Source: Leucobacter sp. OLIS6
GTDB lineage: Bacteria; Actinomycetota; Actinomycetes; Actinomycetales; Microbacteriaceae
DNA: 64,000 nt
Direction of reading: 5' to 3'
NCBI RefSeq assembly: GCF_002752355.1
Contig: NZ_MRAV01000014.1
Coordinates: 124,001-188,000, forward strand
Below the pieces are notes generated by a model. The model did no database searches, was not told the origin of the DNA, and was given only the letters and a program-made list of their open reading frames with translations. Within the stretch, counting starts at the first letter, position 1; each line of letters opens with the position of its first letter. The position numbers were made by a program, and so were the translations under genes. Below are positions 41,055 through 49,393 of the stretch, piece after piece.

Positions 41055-42377
41055 TCAGCGGTATTCGGTCTCGATCGCGGGGTCTCCGCGGGTGAGGCGC
41101 ATCGCGATCGGCGGCAGTTCGGCGACGCAGCGGGTGTGACGTTCCCGTGCTGCGGCGATTCCGGCGGAGCCGGTGAAACCGGCCTGCACGGTCCCGTCGA
41201 CGACGAGGGGGACCAGTACCTCGCGGTTCGGTGAGGTGAGGTCGGCGCCCTCGGGCTCGCCCCCGGGTCCGTCGCCGAGGAGGATCAGTTCGGTCTGGGC
41301 GCGACCGGTCGCGTCGAATACCCGGCGGACGCTCTTGCGCCCGCCGACGGAGGCCTTGTCGGTGGACTTCTTCGCGACGGAGACCCAGTCGCCCGCGTCG
41401 TCGGTGCGTGCGACGAGCTTGTAGACCATGCCGAGCGTCGGGGTTCCCGAGCCGACGACGACGGAGGTGCCGACTCCGAAGCTGTCGACGGGGGAGAAGG
41501 CGAGCGAGGCGACGGTGTATTCGTCGAGGTCGTTGGTAACCGTGATCTTCGTCCGGGTCGCGCCGAGGCTGTCGAGCAGGTCGCGTACCTGCGCGACGAC
41601 CACGGGGAGGTCGCCGGAGTCGATGCGGACGGCTCCGAGGTCGGTTCCGGCGACCTCGATCGCGGTGCGCACGCCTTGTTCGATGTCGTAGGTGTCGACG
41701 AGCAGGGTGGTGCCGGTGCCGAGCGCGGCGATCTGGGCCTCGAACGCGGCCTGTTCGCTGTCGTGGAGCAGGGTGAAGGCGTGAGCTGCGGTGCCCATGG
41801 TGGGGATCCCGTAGCTGCGTCCCGCCTCCAGGTTGGAGGTGGCGGTGAACCCGGCGATGTAGGCGGCGCGTGCTGCGGCGACGGCGCTGCGCTCGCTCGT
41901 GCGGCGCGATCCCATCTCGGCGAGGGGTTTGCCGTTCGCGGCGTGGCTCATGCGGGATGCCGCGGTCGCGACGGCGGAATCGGCGTTCAGGATGCTGAGC
42001 GCGAGCGTTTCGAGCAGGACCCCCTCGGCGAAGCCGGATTCGACGGTGAGGATGGGGGAGCCCGGGAAGAAGACTTCGCCCTCGGGGTATCCCCAGATGT
42101 TGCCGGTGAACCGGTAGTCGGCCAGCCAGTCGAGGGTTTCGGGCCGGAGGAAGTCCTCCGCGCGGAGCCAGTCGAGCTCGGCGTCGGTGAATCGGAACTG
42201 CTCGATCGCTTCGAGGAGCCGGCCGGTGCCCGCGACCACGCCGTATCGTCGACCGCCCGAGAGCCTGCGGGCGAAGAGTTCGAACATGCTGCGCCGGTGC
42301 GCGGTGCCCGAGGCGAGCGCCGCGTCGACCATGGTGAGTTCGTAGCGATCGGTGAGGAGAGCCGTTGAAGGAGTCAC
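41055..42377 (-). CDS. pncB: Nicotinate phosphoribosyltransferase
   Basis: 440 residues. It makes nicotinate mononucleotide from nicotinate and PRPP in NAD salvage. Conserved parts include LLTDRYELTMVDAAL at the N-terminus, the active-site stretch EMGSRRTSERSAV, SNLEAGRSYGIPTMGT with the following AHAF, and the PRPP-site residues in VRIDSGDLP. The frame is open far upstream through dnaE2, but the GTG at 42377 is preceded by TATGCT with a six-base gap and starts just before the conserved region. Confidence 0.94.
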   Translation of the reverse strand: MTPSTALLTDRYELTMVDAALASGTAHRRSMFELFARRLSGGRRYGVVAGTGRLLEAIEQFRFTDAELDWLRAEDFLRPETLDWLADYRFTGNIWGYPEGEVFFPGSPILTVESGFAEGVLLETLALSILNADSAVATAASRMSHAANGKPLAEMGSRRTSERSAVAAARAAYIAGFTATSNLEAGRSYGIPTMGTAAHAFTLLHDSEQAAFEAQIAALGTGTTLLVDTYDIEQGVRTAIEVAGTDLGAVRIDSGDLPVVVAQVRDLLDSLGATRTKITVTNDLDEYTVASLAFSPVDSFGVGTSVVVGSGTPTLGMVYKLVARTDDAGDWVSVAKKSTDKASVGGRKSVRRVFDATGRAQTELILLGDGPGGEPEGADLTSPNREVLVPLVVDGTVQAGFTGSAGIAAARERHTRCVAELPPIAMRLTRGDPAIETEYR

Positions 42378-42383
42378 GTCGCC

Positions 42384-42389
42384 AGCATA
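42384..42389 (-). promoter_or_regulatory. -10 box (TATGCT) of pncB, leaderless type
   Basis: On the minus strand TATGCT is followed by six bases and the GTG. It lies in the 29-base gap after dnaE2, so pncB can be transcribed independently of the SOS operon. Confidence 0.55.
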
Positions 42390-42406
42390 TCGCCGGGTCC
42401 GCCGCG

Positions 42407-45400
42407 TCATCGGAAGTCCCGTGACGAGACCGCCTGCGGGGCCGGGAGCGGTTCGAACTCGGCGGCGACGACGTTCACGACGCCCTCGGGCGAGCGTTCG
42501 AGCGGCCCCGAGACGATGAGGGCCGGTGAAGCGCGCGCGACGGTGCGGAACCGCTGCCAGACATCCGCCCACGTGATGATGTTGACGGTGCCGGATTCGT
42601 CTTCGAGAGTGAGGAAGACCACGCCGCCACCGGTCGGCGGCTGCTGGCGATGCGTGACGATACCGGCGACCGCGACGAACCTCCCAGGTGGGAGCTGCTT
42701 GACCCGGTCGGAACGGATGACGCCGCGCCGGTCGAGGCGATCGCGAAGCAGTGCGAGGGGGTGCTGGGATTCGCCGATCACGCCGGTGGTCCAGAGGTCG
42801 AGCGCGGTCTGCTCCTCCGGAGTGAGGAGCGGGAGGAGCGGCGGCTGCACGTGCACGGCGACCCCGGGCAGGTAGCGATCCCGGTTGTCCGCGGCGGGGC
42901 CGGCGCTCCAGAGCGCTTCCCTGCGGTCCACGCCGAGGCCGGCGCAGGCTCCGGCGGAGGCCAGGGCCTCGAGCTGTCTGCGATCGAGATCGGCACGCCG
43001 AGCGAGGTCCGCGAGATCGAGGAACGGGCCTGCCGCGCGCGCGGCTGCGATCCGTTCGGCGACCGCGGTCTCGATGCCCTGGATACCGGAGAGCCCGAGA
43101 CGGACGGCGAAAGGACGGTCTCGGCGATGCCGACCCGAATCGTCGGCGGCCCCTCGGACGAACGGCGGAACCGGCGGCTGATCCGCGCTGGCGCACGACG
43201 CGGGGCCGCTCGGGCTGATGCCGCTGGTGCTGTCTGGGTTGCCGGGGCTGATCGGGCTGTCCGGGCCGCTGGGAGCGGCTCGGTGCGTCGGATCGGGCTG
43301 CGTGTCTTGAGGGTGTGCGTTCTGCGGGTGCGCGTTCTTCGAGGGCGCCTCTTTCTGCCCGGTGCCCTGCGGTTCGAGCGACGCGTGGGCCTCGGACCGC
43401 TGCACGTCGGCCGGGCGGACCTGGACACCGTGGCGGCGCGCGTCTTCGACGAGAGTGCGCGGAGCGTAGAAGCCCATGGGCTGCGCCCGGAGGAGGCCGA
43501 CGAGGAACGCGGCCGGGTAGTGGAGCTTGAGCCATGCGCTGACGTAGACGAGCAGCGCGAAGCTGATGGAGTGGCTCTCGGCGAACCCGAAGTTGGCGAA
43601 CGCCTCGATCTGCTCGTAGATGCGCGTGGATTCCTCGGGGCCGAGCCCGTTGCGTTTCATGCCCGCCAGGAGCTTGTCCTTGAGCGTGTTCATCTGCTCG
43701 GTGCCGCGTTTCGAGCCCATGGAGCGCCGCAGCAGATCGGCGTCCTCGGCATCGCAGTCTCCGATCGCCATGGCCATCTGCATCAGCTGCTCCTGGAAGA
43801 GAGGGACGCCGAGCGTGCGTTCGAGCACCGGCTTCAGCTTGGGATGCGGGTAATCGGCTTCTTCGGTGCCGGCCCGGCGCCGGAGGTACGGGTGCACGGC
43901 GCCGCCCTGCAGCGGACCCGGTCTGATCAGGGCGATCTCGATGACGAGGTCGTAGAAGCGTCGGGGGAGCAGCCGGGGGAGCGTGTTGATCTGGGCGCGG
44001 CTCTCGAGCTGGAAGACACCGATGGCATCGCCTCGGCAGAGCATGTCGTAGACGCCGGCTTCCTCTTTGGGGATCGTCTCGAGCGTCCAGCGTTCTCCGA
44101 GTGCTTCGGCCACGAGATCCATCGAGATGCGGATCGCGCCGAGCATGCCGAGTCCGAGGAGGTCGAACTTGACGAGACCCATGGCGGCGCAATCGTCCTT
44201 GTCCCACTGGAGCACGGTACGACCCGGCATGCGGGCGTGTTCGATCGGGCAGACTTCGCCGACGGGTTGCTCGGTGAGCACCATGCCTCCCGAATGGATT
44301 CCGAGGTGCCGTGGAGTCTTCCTGAGCTGCTCCGCGAGGCCGGCGACATCCGGTGGGAGCGCTTCGAGATCCTGCTTGCCCGGTGTGTAGCCGAGCGCTT
44401 TCGCGGCGTCCCGCGCGGCGCTCTTGGGACGATAACTGATCACGTTCGCGACCTGGGCGGCGTTGCGTCGGCCGTAGCGTTCGTAGACGTACTGGATCAC
44501 CTCTTCCCGGCGTTCGGAATCGAAGTCGACGTCGATATCGGGTTCTTCCTCGCGCATGCTGGAGAGGAACCGTTCGAACGGGAGGTTGTAGAGCACCGAG
44601 TCGACGGCGGTGATGCCCAGCACGAAGCAGATCGCCGAGTTCGCCGCGGAGCCGCGCCCTTGGCAGAGAATGCCGCGCCCTTTGGCGAACTGGACGATGT
44701 CGTGCACGATGAGGAAGTACCCGGGGAAATCGAGCCGTTCGATGACGGCGAGCTCGCGTTCGAGCCGGTCCTCGACCTCGGGGTCGGGCAGCCGGTACCG
44801 TTCAGCGGCACCTCGCCAGGCGAGTTCACGGAGCCAGCTGATCTGCGTATGGCCTTCGGGCACGTCGAGCTTGGGGAGCTTCGGCCGGGCGGTGCGGAGC
44901 GGGAACCCGATCTGACGGGCGATGCTCGCCGTGCGCGTCACCGCGTCGGTGTGCCCGGCGAACCGGCGGAGCATCGAGGCGCCGGAACGGATCCGAGCGG
45001 CACCGGTCGCGGGCAGGTACGCGTCGATCTCGTCGAGGCTGCGTCGTGCACGGATCGCGGCCATGGCGTCCGCGAGCTGGGCATGGTCGGAGCGTGCGTA
45101 GTGGACGGCCCCGGTCGCGACGGTCGCGACTCCTGTCGCGGAGGCGAGTGCGGCCAGGCGGTCGACCCGGACGTCGTCGCCGGGGAGCCCGTGGTCGGTG
45201 AGTTCGACGAGGACGTGGTCGCGACCGAACCTGGCGATCAGGTCGTCGAGGGCCCGGGCGGCCGCGGTGTCGCCGGCTTCCCGAGTGCTGGCGGATTCCA
45301 TCGCCTGACGGACCGCGCCTTTTCTGCACCCGGTGAGGATGGTCCATTCGCCGTTCGCGGTCTCGGCGAGCGCATCGAGGTCGTAGCGCGGGCGCCCCTT

Positions 45401-45946
45401 CTCCCCGCCGGCGAGCTGAGCCTCGGTGATCGCCCCCGCGAGGCGGTGGTAGCCGTCGACGCCGTTCGCGAGGACGAGCAGGTGCGTGCCTCCCGGGTCG
45501 GCGATTCCCAACTGGGGTGCATCGAGCCCGATGGTGAGCTCCGCGCCGTACACCGTGTCGAGCGGTGCAGCTGCGAATCGCGCGGCCTCGGCGAATCGAG
45601 CGGCGCCGTAGAAACCGTCGTGATCGGTGATCGCGATGCCGGTGAGGCCGAGCCTGGTGGCCTCCGCGATGAGCGCCTCCGGCGAGCTCGCCCCGTCGAG
45701 GAAGCTGTAATGGGAGTGCGCATGCAGCTCCGCGTACGGCACGGATGCCTGAGGCATCGCCTGAGGTGCTCCCGCATCGCCGGTTCGTTCGTTCGGCGCC
45801 GTTCGCGGTGGATCTGATCCATCGGCCGGTTCCGGTCTCTGCAGCGGAGTGAGCATGGCGTCGTGCCCGCGTGCGTGCGCTGGAGGCCGGGCCGAGAGGA
45901 TGCGTTCGAGCTCACTCCACTCCCGTCGAGAATTGTCCCATTTCAT
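42407..45946 (-). CDS. dnaE2: Error-prone DNA polymerase III alpha (DnaE2)
   Basis: 1179 residues. The N-terminal PHP domain has AELHAHSHYSFLDGA and ITDHDGFYGAARF. The C-family polymerase core has the catalytic acidic triplet in PDIDVDFDSERREE (about residue 475) and FQEQLMQMAMAIGDC. Near residue 905 a ~75-residue Pro/Ser/His-rich low-complexity insert interrupts the C-terminal region before the helix-hairpin-helix segment. An OB-fold (TGGGVVFLTLEDESG) ends the protein. It performs translesion synthesis with ImuA and ImuB and causes damage-induced mutagenesis. AGGAGGTGAG precedes the ATG, 21 bases after imuB. Third gene of the SOS operon. Confidence 0.95.
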   Translation of the reverse strand: MKWDNSRREWSELERILSARPPAHARGHDAMLTPLQRPEPADGSDPPRTAPNERTGDAGAPQAMPQASVPYAELHAHSHYSFLDGASSPEALIAEATRLGLTGIAITDHDGFYGAARFAEAARFAAAPLDTVYGAELTIGLDAPQLGIADPGGTHLLVLANGVDGYHRLAGAITEAQLAGGEKGRPRYDLDALAETANGEWTILTGCRKGAVRQAMESASTREAGDTAAARALDDLIARFGRDHVLVELTDHGLPGDDVRVDRLAALASATGVATVATGAVHYARSDHAQLADAMAAIRARRSLDEIDAYLPATGAARIRSGASMLRRFAGHTDAVTRTASIARQIGFPLRTARPKLPKLDVPEGHTQISWLRELAWRGAAERYRLPDPEVEDRLERELAVIERLDFPGYFLIVHDIVQFAKGRGILCQGRGSAANSAICFVLGITAVDSVLYNLPFERFLSSMREEEPDIDVDFDSERREEVIQYVYERYGRRNAAQVANVISYRPKSAARDAAKALGYTPGKQDLEALPPDVAGLAEQLRKTPRHLGIHSGGMVLTEQPVGEVCPIEHARMPGRTVLQWDKDDCAAMGLVKFDLLGLGMLGAIRISMDLVAEALGERWTLETIPKEEAGVYDMLCRGDAIGVFQLESRAQINTLPRLLPRRFYDLVIEIALIRPGPLQGGAVHPYLRRRAGTEEADYPHPKLKPVLERTLGVPLFQEQLMQMAMAIGDCDAEDADLLRRSMGSKRGTEQMNTLKDKLLAGMKRNGLGPEESTRIYEQIEAFANFGFAESHSISFALLVYVSAWLKLHYPAAFLVGLLRAQPMGFYAPRTLVEDARRHGVQVRPADVQRSEAHASLEPQGTGQKEAPSKNAHPQNAHPQDTQPDPTHRAAPSGPDSPISPGNPDSTSGISPSGPASCASADQPPVPPFVRGAADDSGRHRRDRPFAVRLGLSGIQGIETAVAERIAAARAAGPFLDLADLARRADLDRRQLEALASAGACAGLGVDRREALWSAGPAADNRDRYLPGVAVHVQPPLLPLLTPEEQTALDLWTTGVIGESQHPLALLRDRLDRRGVIRSDRVKQLPPGRFVAVAGIVTHRQQPPTGGGVVFLTLEDESGTVNIITWADVWQRFRTVARASPALIVSGPLERSPEGVVNVVAAEFEPLPAPQAVSSRDFR

Positions 45947-45967
45947 GTGCGCTCACCTCCTGGCTGC

Positions 45968-47776
45968 TCAGTCGTACTGTCCTTCCGCGAACCAGGCTGG
46001 GGGCTCTGCGGAGATACCGTCGGAGTCGGCCGCGTTGCCGGCGCCGCTCGCCGGACGCCCTCCCGGAGCGGCTCCGCTCTCAGCGCTCTGGGTCGCCTGC
46101 GGACCGTGCTGAACGCGGCCGGTGCGATGCAGCAGCCATGCGCTGCCGTCGTCGAGGACCAGTTGCACGCGGAAACGCTCCACGGATGCGTTCCACCACC
46201 GTTCTCGCACGGGCCACGGTGCGGACCAGGCGAGGACGCGGTGAGCGGCTCCGTGTCCGTCGACCCTGAGCGACGCGGGATCGCTGCTCAGCAGGTCGTC
46301 GTCGAGCAGCACCGGGTTTCCCGAAGCGTCTCGCAGATCCGCGGGGATGGGGTTCGGAAAGACGCGACTCGGTGCATCGGCCGCGGCGAGTCCGCTGGGC
46401 CAGGGCCCCGCACCCAGGCTTCGGTGCGCGGTGCGCGGTGCGCGCGTGCCCCAGGGGGAGAACCGCTGACGTTCCGAGCTGAGTCGACCTCCGGTCAACG
46501 ACCCGATGACGGCGCCGTCGTGCCCGACGAGGTTCTGCAGGCGGGTGATGTGGTGGTGCACGCGTTCGTCGGGCTCGCTGCTCCATAGGCCGGGTTCATG
46601 GGCGGCGGTGCGTTCGACGCGTTCGGGAGCCACGCGAAGCGCCGCGATTCCCGCACCGGCGCGCTCGGTGCTGCTGTGCAACCCGCTCGCTTGCCAGCGA
46701 ATCCGGTTGATGAGGTCCGAAGCGGTGAACCGCCCCGGGTGCGCCCAGGTGCGTTCGTAACGGACTCCGACGTCATCGATGAGTTCGATGCGAACCTCGG
46801 TGCAGACGAGCGTTTCTGCGAGGAGTTCCGTGATGAAGCGTTCCGACGCCGCGCTGGATGCGAAGGCCAGCTGGTCGGTGCTGCTCAGAGGCGGTTCGAA
46901 GTCGAGGGACAGAACGATCTCGCGGGGAGCGGTGGGAAGCGGTGCGTGGTCGAGGGCGGTGGGTCGTGCCCCGGCGAGCCGATGCGCGTCGACGCCGGCC
47001 GGCCCGAAACGCTGCCTGACGGACTCTTCGGGCAGAGCGGCGAAGTCTCCGAGTGTGCGTATGCCGAGTCCGAGGAGCACCTCTGCGAGGTCCGGGGGAG
47101 CTGCGCGGGAAACGGGCAGCGCGCTCAGGAATCGAGCCGATGCTGAGCGCGGAACGATCCGAACGCCATCCGAGGGTGAGCTGACCGCGGATACGGCGCT
47201 CCCGGCTCGTGCGGCTTGGGAGGCTGCGAACCTGCCATCGGCGATTCCGACCCGGGCTTCGGGGAAACCGAGCTCATGGACGAGTTCGAGTAGCGCCTCT
47301 GCTGCTGCTTGCTCGGTGCCGTAGTAGCGGGCGGGCCCACGGGCTCGAAGCGAGCAGATGCCGGGACGGATCTGCTGTGTGCCTGGAACGAGTCGTTCGA
47401 TTGCGGCGAGCACGGGTGCGAAGCGGCGGTCATCGGTTTCCGGATGGTGCGGATGGAGCTCGATCCCCGGGCAGAGCCGGCTGGCCTCTCGCTCTCGGAT
47501 GCCGACGCGGACCCCAGAAGCTCGAGCGGCAGCTGAGCAGGCGACGACGCGGTGCCCGGAGATGAGCGCGATCGGCGCTGCGAGAGTTCCCGCTCCCGAC
47601 ACCTCCTCCGCGCACGGAGCGCTGTGATCGAGTGGTCGCGGTGCGCTCGCGTCCTGGGGCGCGAGGCGTTGTTCGGCTTCGCGCTCCAACCGGTGCGCGT
47701 GGATCGGCCAGTCGGGTACCCAGACGACGATCGTGCGATCGGGGTCATCCGATGCATGCCCGGTCTGAACGGTCAT
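45968..47776 (-). CDS. imuB: ImuB-like Y-family polymerase homologue
   Basis: 602 residues. The N-terminus (TIVVWVPDWPIHAHRLE) and later LGIRTLGDFAALPEESVRQRFG match ImuB/DinP-like proteins. The expected Y-family catalytic acidic residues near the N-terminus are replaced, as in ImuB, which serves as a non-catalytic adaptor between DnaE2, ImuA and the beta clamp. The long C-terminal region likely carries the interaction sites. Its ATG overlaps the imuA stop by 4 bases, and GGAGG lies about 9 bases upstream. Confidence 0.9.
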   Translation of the reverse strand: MTVQTGHASDDPDRTIVVWVPDWPIHAHRLEREAEQRLAPQDASAPRPLDHSAPCAEEVSGAGTLAAPIALISGHRVVACSAAARASGVRVGIREREASRLCPGIELHPHHPETDDRRFAPVLAAIERLVPGTQQIRPGICSLRARGPARYYGTEQAAAEALLELVHELGFPEARVGIADGRFAASQAARAGSAVSAVSSPSDGVRIVPRSASARFLSALPVSRAAPPDLAEVLLGLGIRTLGDFAALPEESVRQRFGPAGVDAHRLAGARPTALDHAPLPTAPREIVLSLDFEPPLSSTDQLAFASSAASERFITELLAETLVCTEVRIELIDDVGVRYERTWAHPGRFTASDLINRIRWQASGLHSSTERAGAGIAALRVAPERVERTAAHEPGLWSSEPDERVHHHITRLQNLVGHDGAVIGSLTGGRLSSERQRFSPWGTRAPRTAHRSLGAGPWPSGLAAADAPSRVFPNPIPADLRDASGNPVLLDDDLLSSDPASLRVDGHGAAHRVLAWSAPWPVRERWWNASVERFRVQLVLDDGSAWLLHRTGRVQHGPQATQSAESGAAPGGRPASGAGNAADSDGISAEPPAWFAEGQYD

Positions 47777-48417
47777 CGCAGCGCCTCCAAGATCCGCTCT
47801 CTGGGCGCGGACGGCTTCCCGCCGTCGAAGCTGATGATGCGCGTGCTCGGTCCGCGCCGGTCCATGGTCTGCACGGTGAGCGTGTGCTGGGCGAGGATGC
47901 CGCGGCCGGTTCCGAGACCTTGCCACCTCGAATCGGTGACCCGCAGGGTGCTGGTCGGATGCGGCCAATCACCGACGCAGATGAGGACCGCGCCGCGTTC
48001 GCGCAAGCGTGCGGTGACGCGGTCGGCATCGGCCTGACGGACGGGCGCCGAGGTCCGGGTCAGGACGACGGAGAGTACTTCTGAGAGCGTTGCGACGGCA
48101 CCCAGCGTTCGCTCTCCGGGGCGCGGTACCAGGACGAAGCGCTCGAGGGCGATACCGAGCGCGGCTGCGGCTTCGAGTCCGAGATCGGGGAACCCTACGG
48201 CTCCGCACCACATGCCGGACGCCGAAGCGCCTGCGATCAGTGCCAGCGCGAGCGCGAGCGACCCGTGCACGGAGTAGCTGCAGCCGCGCATCAGGGCTCC
48301 TCCGGGGAGGAGCGACGCCAGCTCCGCGCGGGTCGGCACACTGCGATCGCCGAGTTGCGGAACCTGCATCTCGGTGATGCGCTGCTGCAGATCGCGAACT
48401 GCGGAGGAGGCTGACAT
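47773..48417 (-). CDS. imuA: ImuA-like RecA-fold mutasome protein
   Basis: 214 residues, first gene of the imuA-imuB-dnaE2 operon. It resembles actinobacterial ImuA' proteins, RecA-fold relatives; the N-terminal LASLLPGGALMRGCSYSVHG stands where RecA has its GGL and Walker A region, but no intact P-loop (GxxxxGKT) is present. The middle follows RecA-like strands (RFVLVPRPGERTLG and AVLICVGDW). The ATG at 48417 is right after a LexA-overlapped promoter; the ATG at 48435 lies inside the LexA box and is unlikely. It should be needed for DnaE2-dependent translesion synthesis. Confidence 0.85.
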   Translation of the reverse strand: MSASSAVRDLQQRITEMQVPQLGDRSVPTRAELASLLPGGALMRGCSYSVHGSLALALALIAGASASGMWCGAVGFPDLGLEAAAALGIALERFVLVPRPGERTLGAVATLSEVLSVVLTRTSAPVRQADADRVTARLRERGAVLICVGDWPHPTSTLRVTDSRWQGLGTGRGILAQHTLTVQTMDRRGPSTRIISFDGGKPSAPRERILEALR

Positions 48418-48422
48418 GGAGC

Positions 48423-48452
48423 AATATTCGAACATATGTTCGAATAAGTCAA
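48423..48452 (-). promoter_or_regulatory. SOS promoter of imuA-imuB-dnaE2
   Basis: On the minus strand TTGACT (48447-48452) and AATATT (48423-48428) are 18 bases apart, and the -10 ends five bases before the imuA ATG. The LexA box occupies almost the whole spacer. Confidence 0.75.
48428..48443. promoter_or_regulatory. LexA (SOS) box
   Basis: The sequence TCGAACATATGTTCGA is a perfect palindrome and an exact match to the actinobacterial LexA site TCGAAC-N4-GTTCGA. Bound LexA would cover the -35/-10 spacer and block imuA transcription until DNA damage. Confidence 0.95.
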
Positions 48453-48532
48453 TCTGATTGCGCAGATGCGCTCCGCCTCGCGTGTCGGCATGGAGCGAGA
48501 CCCCGGTGCTGTTGACCGTCCCGGGGAATCGC

Positions 48533-48538
48533 TAGGAT
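48533..48538 (+). promoter_or_regulatory. -10 box (TAGGAT) of the DUF2469 gene, leaderless type
   Basis: TAGGAT ends seven bases before the ATG at 48546. A possible -35 (TTGACC, 48512-48517) is 15 bases upstream. Confidence 0.6.
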
Positions 48539-48545
48539 GGGTGCG

Positions 48546-48869
48546 ATGAACGAAGACGACCTGGACGACTACGAACGCGATGCAGAGCTTGCCCTGTTCC
48601 GCGAGTACCGCGACATCGTCGGGCAGTTCCGATACGTCGTCGAGACCGAGCGGCGGTTCTACCTCGCGAACGAGGTCGATCTGCAGCGGCGCGACGCTGG
48701 GAGCGACTTCTACTTCGAACTCGCGATGAACGACGTCTGGGTATGGGACGTCTACCGTGCCGACCGGTTCGTGAAGTCGGTCCGCGTGCTCACTTTCAAG
48801 GACGTCAACGTCGAGGAGCTCTCCGCACGTGAGTTCTCCTTGCCGCAGGATCTCTCGCTCGACAAGTAG
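48546..48869 (+). CDS. DUF2469 family protein
   Basis: A 107-residue acidic protein (MNEDDLDDYERDAELALF, then REYRDIVGQFRYVVETERRF) of DUF2469, a family I know from actinobacteria near the yraN-dprA cluster (Rv2901c in M. tuberculosis). Its function is unknown. The start at 48546 is set by the leaderless -10 box; an ATG three codons earlier lies too close to it. The short gap before yraN (48870-49003) contains only the upstream region of yraN. Confidence 0.9.
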   Translation: MNEDDLDDYERDAELALFREYRDIVGQFRYVVETERRFYLANEVDLQRRDAGSDFYFELAMNDVWVWDVYRADRFVKSVRVLTFKDVNVEELSAREFSLPQDLSLDK

Positions 48870-49003
48870 TCGCGCACCGCGGGAACGCTCTGCATCCCTC
48901 CCCAAGACGCGTCGACGCGTGGGTGAGCTCCTTGACGCGCTGAGGCCTGTGCACAGCGCACCGGGCGGGTGAACCACCTTCGAGACTGTGCTCGGAGGTG
49001 CAA

Positions 49004-49393
49004 ATGACCAGCACGAACACCCGAACGCTCGACACGATCCCCGACCGCCAGACCCTGGGCCGGTGGGGCGAGAAGACTGCGGCGGACTACCTCGAATCCC
49101 GCGGATACCGCATTCTCGCCCGCAACTGGCGTACGCGAGAAGGCGAGCTGGACCTCGTCGCCTGTCAGAAGGACTGCCTCGTCGCGGTCGAAGTGAAGAC
49201 GCGGAGCGGCCAGGGGTACGGCAGCCCGCTCGAGGCGATCACGCGACGTAAGGCCCGCCGGTTGAGACGACTGCTGCTCGAGTGGGTCAGAGAGCATCGG
49301 CCGGGCGCTGAGCGAATCCGGATCGACGCGATCGGCATCACGGTGAGGCCCGGTGAACTCCCCGGGATCGACCACCTTCGGGGGATCGTATGA
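49004..49393 (+). CDS. yraN: YraN (UPF0102) family nuclease-like protein
   Basis: 129 residues with a Holliday-junction-resolvase-like PD-(D/E)XK fold: LGRWGEKTAADYLESRGY, then GELDLVACQKDCLVAVEVKTR, which carries the Asp and the E-x-K motif. Its role in the cell is not established. GGAGG seven bases before the ATG at 49004 selects that start over the GTG at 48998. Its stop overlaps the next ATG (ATGA), so it is coupled to the comM/yifB gene. Confidence 0.92.
   Translation: MTSTNTRTLDTIPDRQTLGRWGEKTAADYLESRGYRILARNWRTREGELDLVACQKDCLVAVEVKTRSGQGYGSPLEAITRRKARRLRRLLLEWVREHRPGAERIRIDAIGITVRPGELPGIDHLRGIV

Noticed and set aside
42378-44207. An N-terminal extension of nicotinate phosphoribosyltransferase through dnaE2
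   Set aside because: The open frame upstream of 42377 is antisense-free shadow of dnaE2 on the same strand; the enzyme's conserved region begins right after the GTG with its own -10 box.
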